Position numbers and translations under genes: made by a program
Notes under the pieces: model-generated
Database searches by the model: none
The model's input: the letters and a program-made list of their open reading frames with translations, nothing else
What the model was told of the DNA's origin: nothing
From: Siphonodentalium dalli
Lineage: Eukaryota; Mollusca; Scaphopoda; Gadilida; Siphonodentaliidae
Length of the DNA stretch: 64,000 nucleotides
Assembly (NCBI GenBank): GCA_032622095.1
Contig: CP136068.1
Location: 121,277,989-121,341,988, forward strand
Direction of reading: 5' to 3'
Shown: positions 10,541 to 21,800 of the stretch, in pieces
How positions within the stretch are numbered: position 1 is the stretch's first letter
How the letters are laid out: every line of letters starts with the position of its first letter

Positions 10541-11889
10541 CGCACACCACCGCCGCCAGCCATATTGGCCACAAGACGCCACCAGCCATATTATCTCTAC
10601 GCCAGGCACATAAAAATATCTCCGCTGCCAGAATTGTCAAATGACTGAGCTGCAGGCATGGGCTTATATGTAGCGATGACACAAGTTTTTGAAAAAAATC
10701 AAGTGGCGATCAAATTTTCAATGTTTTTCAAAGCCAGAGACATCTACCATCATATAGAAAGCAACAAAAAAAATTCCTATGAATATTTTTGTTTGCCAAT
10801 TTTTTTTAATTCGGACTTCGAAAAAAAAATTCTGTCAACTCATTATGTCACCCAGAAGTTGCCAAATAATGTCTGTGGACACTGCTAATGTGCTTTCCAC
10901 TCATAATTCAGTGTAGTAATATCTCTCCTACATTAGTCTGTTGGTCGTGGTGGTGTATTAAGGGACAAAAAGCTTGTAACATCAATTGTCTATTTTCAGT
11001 TACCGGTAGGATATGTGAAGATTGTATGTTATATATTTGGTTTCCAGCAATAACACTAATAAATGTAGAATGATTGGTTGAAAACTTGTATATGCCTGAG
11101 AAATCATCAGCACATTTGGTTAAATTTAACCTGGAGGTTGATTGACATGAGACAACAACGAAGACAATCGCCAGGTATACAAGTAACAGATATTGGGCAA
11201 GACCTAGGGTTAATTTTTATTACAGAATACAAAACTATCCTGTAATGCAACTTCATGTGCCCAAGCATCAAGACTACAATAAATAAAACTGGCGTCGGAT
11301 GAATACATATAAGGTGATCTTGAGAAGTTGAGTTGTACAGCACCGGTAGTATTAAAGGACATGATAGACTCCAGTTATTATCGATTAACCATTTTCACAT
11401 GTACTAAATGGAAGTTCCCACTCAGTTATAAAAGTGCATTGGAATAGTCTATAATCATTTGGTGGGTTTTCAGGAAAAAATAAGGTGGGTTTTCAGGAAA
11501 AAATAAGCAGACAACAGATGCAAGTATAACACAAATAAAAGTACATTTTAGGGAAATGTTCAGATAATAAGTTCAACAATTACAACCTATCATTTGATTT
11601 GTTAAACTTATGAGTATTTGCTAGAATAGTTTTAAGAAAATACCACATACTTTCTTTTCATAAATGAAAATTGACTAACATTTGAGTTGATGTGTATGTT
11701 GTACCTAAATCATGGAATACATGTAGTACCTCAATCTTGGGGTTTCTTTTACCCGCAGATTTACATGAACATGCTCAAACAATGTAAACAGGAAGTTGTC
11801 TAACCTAAAAGGTTGCTCACAATATATTATGTTCTCTTGTGTGAGGCAAATGTTAATGTCTTTGGGAAGGATATGAGCAGAATGTCAAC
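10541..11889. other. Stretch without recognised genes
   Basis: No exon or element could be supported, apart from a 24-bp tandem duplication (GGTGGGTTTTCAGGAAAAAA) at 11460-11507 and a short GGGAAATGTTCAGATAATAA block at about 11550 shared with 25785-25863 and 48054-48100. Confidence 0.5.
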
Positions 11890-13190
11890 AGCATTGATTT
11901 TTGATGGACATCGGCATTAACTAAGTCATAACACGATTAAAATGCCTACAAAAATAAAGTTATGTACTCCATAGCGAATTGGATTACCAATTACATGGCA
12001 TGAAAGTTATTGAACATTTGTTCATTTTTTTTGCATGAAAATAGGCTATCTATTCAGATGATTATTACATACAAAAAAATGTAAGCTTGGAATTTGGCCA
12101 TGTCTATGATTAATATCAATGTTCATTGTGCACTGTTACTTATTATTCCCCCAACATTTTAATTATTTAATGTTTAAATGGTTATATACATAATCAAATC
12201 ATTATTTGTTATGGTCATTCGTCAAAATGACAGCCACCACAACACTATTAAATTAAACTAAATTTGTTTCAATATATTATCTTTGACAAAATTGCACCTC
12301 AAACTTAATTACAATTGTCTGGTTCACATCCCGGTGTGTTGCTTGTTCAACGCTTTATTTAATACTTTTTTTATACTCTTTAAATCGCTACAAAAATTAC
12401 AAGTTTGTTCAGTGACAGGTCTGACCAGACTTCTGTTGTCGCCAACACGTGTAGGCCTACTATATGTACTAGCATTGTTGTTTCCCGAGAATTTGGTCAG
12501 AACTTCCGCTGGAGGCGCTTGTCAGATCCTTAACACCACCCATAGCCAATCAAATTAAAAAATTGGGCAGAACTTCCCCTAGAGGCGCAAGCCAGATCAT
12601 TATAATCAATCAAATTGATAATTTAGGCAGTTAATGCACATTGAAGAATACTACTGTGGCTAGAGAACTTAAATCATAGTCATGTTGGTAGAACTTCTCA
12701 TACTGTTCCCTCCATACCATTGCCGCACAATGTAAATAACGTTGATTCTTGTTGGGTAGTGGTATTTACTAAGTCAAAACACAATGAAAATTCTAGCCAA
12801 AAATAAAATAAAAATATGCATTCCATAGCCAATTGGATTACCAATAACATGGCACGTGAGTTACTGGAAGTTACTGATGATTCCTTTAACTTTTTTATGC
12901 ACGAAAATAGACTACTTTTTCAGACGATTATTACCTTCAAAAAAATAATAACATGGATTTCAACCTTGTCCAACATTAATGCCAATATTTATTGTGCATT
13001 GTCATTTATTTGTATTCTAAAATTTTAACGTATAACTTATTACAAAATCAAAGCAAAGTTCGATGGGGTCATTTATCGACATCAAAATGGTGGCCACACA
13101 ACAAAAGTCAAACGGAATTTATTTCACTTACAGTTGACAATATTTCACCTGAAACTCGATTACAATTGTCTGGTGCACACTCCGATTGTC
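11890..13190. repeat. Diverged ~450-bp direct duplication
   Basis: Sequence at about 11890-12345 (AACTAAGTCATAACACGAT, CCATAGCGAATTGGATTACC, ATTACAATTGTCTGGTTCAC) recurs in the same order at about 12750-13190 (TACTAAGTCAAAACACAAT, CCATAGCCAATTGGATTACC, ATTACAATTGTCTGGTGCAC). The copies differ by many substitutions and indels, so the duplication is old. No function recognised. Confidence 0.65.
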
Positions 13191-13739
13191 CATTTACCTA
13201 TTTTAAACAGAAAAGTAAGTAGTTTATCCAATAATTTATTGAATTTATATCACTTTTGAGCTCTGCAAAAAGACACGTTTTCCTCATTCACAGATTGAGA
13301 AACCGGAAATGGCCGGAACACTGTTGTCGCTATTATATGTCAAGCACAACTTCACTGTGAATCGCAAAGAACTAAACCACATTGCCCATATTGGTATATA
13401 TATTCGCAAGGACTCGGAATGGTTGTTATATTATCAGAACACCCGGGCCTCTCAATGTGGAATAGACTATTCCAATGAATGCTTTCACATAACTGAATGG
13501 GAGAATCCGTTCAGTATTGAAAGGGTTAAAGTATAAAATGTTTACATGTATTTCGACACGACTCAGTCTCAGATATACCTGGAATTTGTCAATATATGCA
13601 CATAACCTGTAGAAGAGAATAGAAAATAGTTTGAAATAATATATCATTAGGGCATATCGGATTCATCATTCAATGATGCATGCATATATCGCCAGATGCC
13701 AGTGATGATATAGCAGTCTGAAGTCGACAAAACTGCCAA

Positions 13740-13770
13740 GATAAGATAAGATAAGATAAGATTTATTGCA
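13740..13770. repeat. (GATAA)n pentanucleotide run next to TTTATTGCATAAAAC
   Basis: About five AAGAT units followed by TTTATTGCATAAAACACCAC. Pentamer tracts like this often mark 3' ends of retroposons, here on the minus strand; no body of such an element was identified. Confidence 0.6.
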
Positions 13771-14360
13771 TAAAACACCACATTCTGGCAGTATGCTAAC
13801 ATATTAGATCACATTTCTGTTCAACAGTAGGATATATATATATAGATATACAGAACAACATATCATATAACAAGTGAATGGATGTCCCGTTGATTTAGGT
13901 CCATGTGCTATGAAGATCAACTTATTTGAAATTTATCGTATATAAATGATTTAGCAGTCTCGCGCTGCAAATATTTCGCCAATAGCTTTGCCTATTATTC
14001 TACATGCATCAACATCGTCATTGCATCGTCAATGTAACTTAAATATACCGATTAGATGGGAAACCGCATAGTACATCCATGCCAGTCATTGGTGTATTTT
14101 TGCCAAATTGGAAAAGCCCAACACCAAAAAGAGCACATGTGGTCTGGGATTCAACGGGTTCACCACAAACGCTAAAACAAACGGGGTCTATAACCGGGGA
14201 TTAGGAAAATTTTATAAACGAAAATACGCTGATTGATAACGTCTCAGCTGGCTGAGCCACCATATTTCGTCAGCCACGAACGTCGCGACTGAGCCGGCTT
14301 AGCTAGCTAACCAGCCACAAAATTGGTTGAGCCAGCCGCGAAAACTATTTGTCGTGACTT

Positions 14361-15300
14361 CGGGGTCTAGCGGGTTGTCTCGATAAACACGGGCGGGTTG
14401 TCCAGAAATTGTTATTAGTAATTATGTTCTTTGATGATATATTATTAAAGTTTTTGACCAATAAAACATGTGTCTATTCATTAATTATGTCAATGCGTGG
14501 ACTGGAATAAAGAATGACATGATGTTTTGGTAACTTAATGGCACTTAAGGTACTGTAAGTGATGACTAATTAAAAGGGGTGCTTTCAAAACAAACATTTG
14601 ATGCAAAGGGTTCATAATCACAGTGTGTTATCACAACACTTAGTGATATGGGTTCATCTCACTGATGTTAACTGCGAGGAGACATACAGTCCTGTATTCT
14701 GTAAATGCACTTTGTAATACTACATGTATGATTTTAGTAAAAGATCTATTGATCATATAAATATAATGTAAGAATGGATACATAATATATAGGCTACATA
14801 CGTACTAAAAACACATTCTCGACGAAGAAATGTTGTGAAGTATATGCAAAGAAGAAGAGACCACCTCGGTGCAGACGACGATCTACCACAGTAGCCCCAT
14901 CGACAACTTAAATTGTCAACCATTGGATCGTTCATATCACATTTCGTTCATTAAACTTCGTTTTAAAATTTTGTTTTTAAACTTCGTTCATTAAACTTTG
15001 TTCATATTATACTTCGTTCGTATTATACTTTGTTCATTAATCTTTGTTTTTAATTTTTTTTTTAAACTTCGTTCATTAAACTCGAATAAACATATTATCG
15101 TTGATACATTGTTGTGTTTACATTATATTATATTACATGTGTATATTATTTATTATTACATCAAATAAAAATAAATAAAGAGCAACCCAGTTTCTTTAAA
15201 CAAACATCTCACACCTCCTAATTACAACAATTTTTAGGCGGGCGGGTTGTCCCGGGGTGGGTTGTCCCGGAGTGAAATGGGTGGGTTGTCTCAGGGGCCC
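14361..15300. mobile_element. Decayed MULE relative of the 8198 element
   Basis: Left end GGGTCTAGCGGGTTGTCTCG and GGGCGGGTTGTCC. Then come blocks collinear with 8280-8460 (AAAACATGTGT, TTCATTAATTATGTCAATGC, GGTGCTTTCAAAACAAACA) and a right end with GGCGGGCGGGTTGTCCCGGG and GTGGGTTGTCTCAGGGG. Ends are eroded and no target duplication could be assigned. A polyadenine-rich block with repeated TTCGTTCATTAAACTT lies at 14940-15080. The transposase remnant of the other copy is not recognisable here. Confidence 0.7.
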
Positions 15301-15394
15301 AATAATAACTGTTGTCTTCTTATGGATCCAGTTGTGACCAAGTAATATCAGGAAATAATAATAAAGATGCATTATCCGAATTAATGCTCCCAAA

Positions 15395-15814
15395 TTATAC
15401 TATTTCTGGCTTCGGGGAAAAAAAATATTTGATTCGAGTCGAGGAACCCACTCATCAAAGCTCAGAGTGATCAGATATTGAGTTTTGAAGTTTGTTATTT
15501 CTCGGCTTGTGCAATTATTTATGGCCCAGAAAACAGTCGTCAAACCAAAGGTCTCGGACAAATTTGTGGATGAAGATGGATAACTCTAAAATCAAGTGGT
15601 AATACGGCCAAATTTTGTGATAATACAGCCATATTTCGTTAAATAAAATGTTGATAAATAACATGTTTTGGGAAATTTGATACCATAGTTGACAGTGGTT
15701 AGCATTATTTTGTTGCAATTAATCGATTCTTAACTAAAGCGTATTTTGAAGAAATGTTGTTGTTGTTGTATCTTGATGATATGGGGACTGTCTGATCGGA
15801 TTGAGTACCTTTAA
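15395..15814. mobile_element. Family C element (5' truncated)
   Basis: Contains GGCTTCGGGGAAAAAAAATA, TTTGATTCGAGTCGAGGAAC and the terminal GATCGGATTGAGTACCTTTAA of family C. A family B MITE is inserted exactly at its terminal TTAA. Confidence 0.7.
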
Positions 15815-16178
15815 CCCTTTCAGTGCCAGGGTTTAATTGTTTTTAGGTATGCTTAAGCATGCTATAGCGAATTTAAAAATTACTGGATAAAACCTTAGGG
15901 GCATGTTATAACTCAAAACTATCACCAAGTATTCATAGTAATAATTTTGATGCCCATGAAAAACCTAAGATTCCCTGGCACTAAACCTACAAAATAAGTC
16001 TGTTAAAGAATATAAGAAAAATTGTAAAAAATAATAACAAATGATGAAAAATTGTTAGGCCAATGCATTCTCTTATATATACGAGGCGACCTATGGTCGA
16101 CTCGCATATATAAGAGAATGCATTGGCACAGGGTATATGGGTTGATACAAAAATCGGACCTGGCACTGAAAGGGTTAA
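15811..16178. mobile_element. TTAA-type MITE, family B copy 1
   Basis: TTAACCCTTTCAGTGCCAGG at the left, TGGCACTGAAAGGGTTAA at the right, TTAA on both sides. It contains one copy of the shared ~70-bp hairpin cassette (16061-16128) and a long AT-rich left half with ATGCTTAAGCAT. Non-coding, piggyBac-like by ends and target site. Confidence 0.85.
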
Positions 16179-16213
16179 GCAGTTTAATTTCAGAAAAAGT
16201 ACTGTGATTCTTG

Positions 16214-16812
16214 GAAATTAGGATGATATAGTACATATAATCATACATAGAATCGTATATCCTCAGCTGATCCTATGATATAGTACATAGAATCATACAT
16301 AGAATCGTATATCCTCAGCTGATCCTATGATATAGTACATAGAATCATACATAGAATCGTATATCCCAGGATGATATAGTACTTCGAATCATACATAGAA
16401 TCGTATATCCCAGGATGATATAGTACATAGAATCATACATAGAATCATACATAGAATCGTATATCCTCAGCTGATCCTATGATATAGTACATAGAATCAT
16501 ACATAGAATCATACATAGAATCGTATATCCTCAGCTGATCCTATGATATAGTACATAGAATCATACATAGAATCATACATAGAATCGTATATCCTCAGCT
16601 GATCCTATGATATAGTACATAGAATCATACATAGAATCGTATATCCCAGGATGATATAGTACTTAGAATCATACATAGAATCGTATATCCCAGGATGATA
16701 TAGTACATAGAATCATACATAGAATCGTATATCCTCAGCTGATCCTATGATATAGTACATAGAATCATACATAGAATCATACATAGAATCGTATATCCTC
16801 AGCTGATCCTGG
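16214..16812. repeat. Minisatellite, ~52-65 bp units
   Basis: About eleven units containing GATATAGTACATAGAATCAT, ACATAGAATCGTATATCC and, in most, TCAGCTGATCCTAT. Units differ by loss of the CTCAGCTGATC part or doubling of the AGAATCATACAT part, so the array has a mosaic structure. Confidence 0.9.
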
Positions 16813-17089
16813 GATGCATTTTTTGTCCGAGTCTGTATTCCATCATTTTCCAGTCAATTTTTTAAAACTTAGCAAATATGTCAAACAGCATGGGGACATG
16901 CGCAGCTGCGATTTTGAGTTCAGTCGGAGTAATTGACATTTTTTGACATAGAATTGTACATCCTCGGAGGCATCTTTGTCCGAACCTGTATGCTGTCATT
17001 TTCCAGTAAATTATTTTATTTGCCCATTGAAAAAATGTCTGTATTATGTGATTGATATGTTCGTCTGTCTGTCCGTCCATTAGCAGTTT

Positions 17090-17830
17090 TGGTTTCCGGT
17101 GATGACTTTAGTTTGGGTAATTTTATCGGAACTAAATTTGGTATGTGAGTTTTCCAGACCAAGTTACAGGTCAGTTCGAATTTGGGTTCGTTCCGATTAT
17201 TTTGTACTGACTAAGTCTGACTTAAATGGCTCTTATCGACTTAGAATTTTCAATATTTGAGGTTTCCGGATGATAACTTTAGTTTGGGTTATTTTATCGA
17301 AACCAAATTTGGTATGTGAGTTTTCCAGACCAAAATACAGGCCAAGTTCGATTATAGGTTCGTTCCGAATATTTTTTACTGACAAATGGCTCTTTTTAAC
17401 TTAGAATTTTCAATATTTGAGGTTTCCGGATGATAACTTTAGTTTCGGTTATTTTATCGAAACCAAATTTGGTATGTGAGTTTTCCAGACCAAAATACAG
17501 GCCAAGTTCGATTATAGGTTTGTTCCGAATATTTTTTACTGACAAATGGCTCTTTTCAACTTAGAAATTTAAATATTTGAGGTACCAAATTTGATCTGTG
17601 AGTTTTCCAGACCAAAATATAGGTCAAGTTCGAATATGGGTTTGATCCGAATATGGGTTTGATCCGAATATTTTTTACTGACTTATGGCTCTTTTCAACT
17701 TAGAATTTTCAATATTTGAGGTTTCCGGATGATAACTTTAGTTTGGTTTATTTTATCGGAACCAAATTTGGTATGTGAGTTTTCCAGACCAAAATACAGG
17801 TCAAGTTCTATTTTTATGTTCAGACTGCAT
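17090..17830. repeat. ~160-bp tandem repeat (GGTTTCCGGATGATAAC unit)
   Basis: Four to five units, each with GGTTTCCGGATGATAACTTT, AACCAAATTTGGTATGTGAG, TTTTCCAGACCAAAATACAG and ACTGACAAATGGCTCTTTT. One unit (about 17579-17700) has lost its start. Related single units occur near 51700-52060 and 52700-52920. Confidence 0.85.
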
Positions 17831-18360
17831 GGAATGATAAATGAACTTCATAAATGTACCACAGACCCTATTAACATAGCTTGTTTTTTATTTGACTTAG
17901 AAAATTCAGCATCCGCCATAATATCATTTCCAATACTACAATTTAGTGTCACTGCCATTGTTTGTTTGTGTACAGTTCATAAAAGCACACCAGGCGTATT
18001 TTAAACTTGGCACAGATATTAACCATCATTAGAACCTGGGATTCTGAGTTTGGTTGGACCCATTTTGGTGTTCTTGCAATTTTTGCCAATTTTTCTTAAT
18101 TTTCAGCTCGTTAGTGAAATAACTTGAACGAATATTGACTGATTTTAACAATGTTTAGCATAGGATCTGGTTTTCAAAATATCTTGGAATGAGTTCAAAA
18201 ACCAGATTTGTCCAATTTTTTTCTACCACAGTTATGGCCCTTAGTTTTCCCCAATATTTGAGGTTTCCAGATGATGACTGTTATTCTGAACATAGCCAAT
18301 CCTTCAGTTAGCCACCATGTCGGGGGATATTGTGGTCGGTCGACCTTTTATTTTATTAGA

Positions 18361-18397
18361 GGAGTGGATAGCTCAGTTGGTTAATGGGCTGACCTCA
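18361..18397 (+). repeat. tRNA-like 5' fragment (possible SINE head)
   Basis: GGATAGCTCAGTTGGTTAAT contains a good Pol III A box (TAGCTCAGTTGG) in the context of a tRNA acceptor/D-arm. No B box follows and no cloverleaf can be completed, so this is a truncated tRNA-derived SINE or tRNA relic, not a tRNA gene. Confidence 0.45.
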
Positions 18398-18729
18398 GAA
18401 AGAACAATCGTAAATGTCCAAATATAAAATATCACAATACAAACCCTTTACTGAAACTTTTTAACTTTCTTTCTTTATCATTCTATTGAATACTCAGCAT
18501 AAAATGAATGCCTCCCCAAATTGAGCTACAGTATCACTGACACTTTCATTGAACCATGCCACAATAGTTATTCCCTTGAAATACGATTTTCTCTCGATTT
18601 CTTATCATGGAAGTTGTCTTACTCCAATAAGTCTTTTTATTTTTCAGGTACTGCATCTGTTGGTTAACAAAGGCTAAATGTGGATTGTTCATAAGAAGTA
18701 ACTCTAGTGTGCTGAAGACTCTGCTCAAA

Positions 18730-18868
18730 AGGAAACTGCTTGTAGTCCATCATATCAATAAATGCTGGGTCATATAGATTGCTTTACAAGTGTGTTACTT
18801 TGACTGCTTTCTAAGAAAGTACACGTACAAAAAACAATTAGGAAATTAAGAATATCCTGCATAAGAAA
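18730..18868 (+). promoter_or_regulatory. Putative TACO1 promoter / 5' leader
   Basis: The region just upstream of the chosen start has no clear TATA box or CpG-rich core. The transcription start cannot be placed from sequence alone. In-frame stop at 18839-18841. Confidence 0.25.
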
Positions 18869-21800
18869 ATGTCTGTAAATGTACTGTATCACAGGATTTG
18901 TTCATCAGTAGGAATGCTTCGATTTTTGAATAGATTGCCGTTATGTTCAGCAAAGTTCACTGAAGACTTCGTGACACAAATAAACAATCGTGGAATTAGT
19001 CACTTATGTGGAGGAGCTAACCGACAGATCTGGTATCAACCATGTCGATGTATGGCCGGTCATTCGAAGTGGCAAAATATAAAGGCCACCAAAGGAGAGA
19101 AGGATACAGCCCGATCATTACGGAATAGCAAAATATTCTACAAGATGCGGGTTGCAATAAAGAGTGAGTATGCTGTCTTAGCTGGGGCCCAACGATTCAT
19201 CAATTCACGAAGTTTGATTCTTGATTCTGTTCGCAGTATATGAACTCCACTATGTTGTCATTAATATCAAATGCTATGATCAAACAATTTCGTCGCTGAT
19301 TGGAATCTTTTACGACATTTCCCCATCAACTCCTCATACTTCCGATGTCAAACACACTGTCATAGACTCGTAATCACTTGCCATGACCTATTACGAAATC
19401 TGCTACAATGCACAGAAGCTGGGAAATAATGTCTTCTGCAACATAAGATTAACCCTTTACCCAACAAACCGGCCAAAACCGGCCAAATAAAGCTTCAACA
19501 GCCTAAAATATCTTCGGTCTGTCTCAATAGAACCATACAAATATGGATATCATTGGAACCGGCTCCTTGACCACATTGTGATAGTTACAGTTATGCCCTG
19601 TGCCAATGCATTCTCTTATATATGCGAGTCGACCATAGGTCGCCTCGCATATATAAGAGAATGCATTGGCCTAAAACAAATCTGTTTTTAACACTTTTTA
19701 CCATTTTTTCTTACATTCTTTAACAATTTTATAATTTTTAATGTGTTAAGCCAATGCATTCTCTTATATATGCGAGGCGACCTATGGTCGACTCGCATAT
19801 ATAAGAGAATGCATTGGCACAGGGCCGTTCTGTTGGGTAAAGGGTTAACCCTCTCATGACTGGAGCTGTGCTGGTGCAGCATTAAAGATCCTATGCCAGT
19901 GAATTATCTTCTATATGTGAGTCGCCGATATGGAGCCTTGTATATTTACATGTAAGAGAATGCACTGACTTACAAGGTAAATATTGTTATGCCAATGCAT
20001 TCTCTTATATATGCTTGGCTTCCTATGGGAGACTCACATATATAAGAGTTTGCATAGGAACAGTGTTTTCGAAAAATTTCAGGAAGCGCTCCAGTCATGG
20101 AAGGGTTGAAAAAGAATCAGTAAGGAAACCCGAACTACAAATATTTTCGTTTCGACCTTATATAGATGATAATGAGTGGAGAGTTTAACCCTTTGAGTGC
20201 CAGGTCGATTTTTGTATCAACCCATATACCCTGTGCCAATGCATTCTCTTATATATGCAAGTCGACCATAGGTCGCCTCGCATATATAAGAGAATGCATT
20301 GGCCTAACAATTTTTTATTGTTTTTTTTTACAATTTTTTACAATTTTAATAATTTATTCTTATATTCTTTAACAGACTTATTTTGTAGGTTTAGGGCCGA
20401 TGAGATCGGCCCCTGGCACTCAAAGGGTTAATGCACCATGGAGGTCATTGGGTACAACCGTAATATATTTTAATAAATTATTTATTGAAAATCTGATAAT
20501 CGTGATAGTTTTACTCCATTGTTATTTTATACTTTTGTGTCTAATTTACAATATAATGCTCTCACAGGTGATGGATCAGACCCTGCAGCAAATGCCGAGT
20601 TAGCTCGCTGTATCTCAGAAGCTAAGAAGAATGATATTCCAAGAAGCAGGATTGAAGATGTCCTCAAAGCAGGAGTATGTAGTTTACTATAGTCCATTTA
20701 TTTATCAGTCAAACCTTGAATGTTGAGCTAGAGTAATGCCCTAAATAATTGACTCAGTGAGAGCTTTCCGATGAATGGCAACAAGCCATATTTCCGACTA
20801 AATCCTGAAAATTACCCATAATTCTGCTGTGGTTAACCCTTTGGCGAGTAGAACGACATATATGTCGTCTATCGGTTGAGGAGTAGAACGACATATATGT
20901 CGTTTCAGGAAGTGTTATTTTATGTAGACATAACTTCAATAAATCATATGATTTATAAATGATTTGTATAGGACTTATTTTGATTAATATAATGTCCCGA
21001 ATGTATAAGTGCAATCGATTATGATAACACACGTTAACAAAAAATGCACATAAATTAAAACGAATTATTGGACACTTTTGACCCGAACTTGTTTATAATT
21101 ATTGCTTAATGCTATGACGTTGACGTTAAATTTACTCATGACGTTCATGTATATGACGTTACAGATACTCTCCAAAGGGTTAAGGAGTTGATTATTTAGG
21201 GCATTACTGTAGCTACACATTCGATAGTCAGAAATAAATAACAGGGAATTCCATTACTTCTAAGAAGCGTTATGTCAGTACTAGCCAATCACAACATTCC
21301 ACAGTAAAAAGATGAAGCCAATCAAAAGATTGTCAGTGTTCCTTCAGTGACCACGATTCCAGTATAGGGGTGCCACGATTAATTATATAATCAATGAACT
21401 GTTGATAAAGCAGATAAACCAGATGCACATTGATTGCAGGGTGACAGCCTTAATTGATTTTCACACTCTCCCAAAACCATGATTCTGTCATGATGTGTGA
21501 AAATGCTGTATAAACACGGACACTTCACAGGTGACCACAGAAGTGAAAAATGACTGACATGACAATGTAAACAATAGAAGGGGGAAAACTGCCACAGCTG
21601 GCAGGTTATAGCTGGCTACAGCCTGCGCACTCAAATACCACCATCAGTCGTTGACTCGTTCATATTCACAGTCGGACCTCCAGAGAGCTTGGATCGCCAC
21701 CTCTCAGGATGAACTCACCACCGTTAATACCAATTAGTGTCACTAATATGCTGGACGCCATGCATGTCACGCCTTGTCTGAGCTGGTCACTTCATGCTCA

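Noticed and set aside
13309-13546. 75-codon plus-strand ORF starting MAGTLLSLLYVKHN
   Set aside because: Its second half is a family I repeat end (CAGTATTGAAAGGGTTAA) also found at about 48240, so a gene is not supported.
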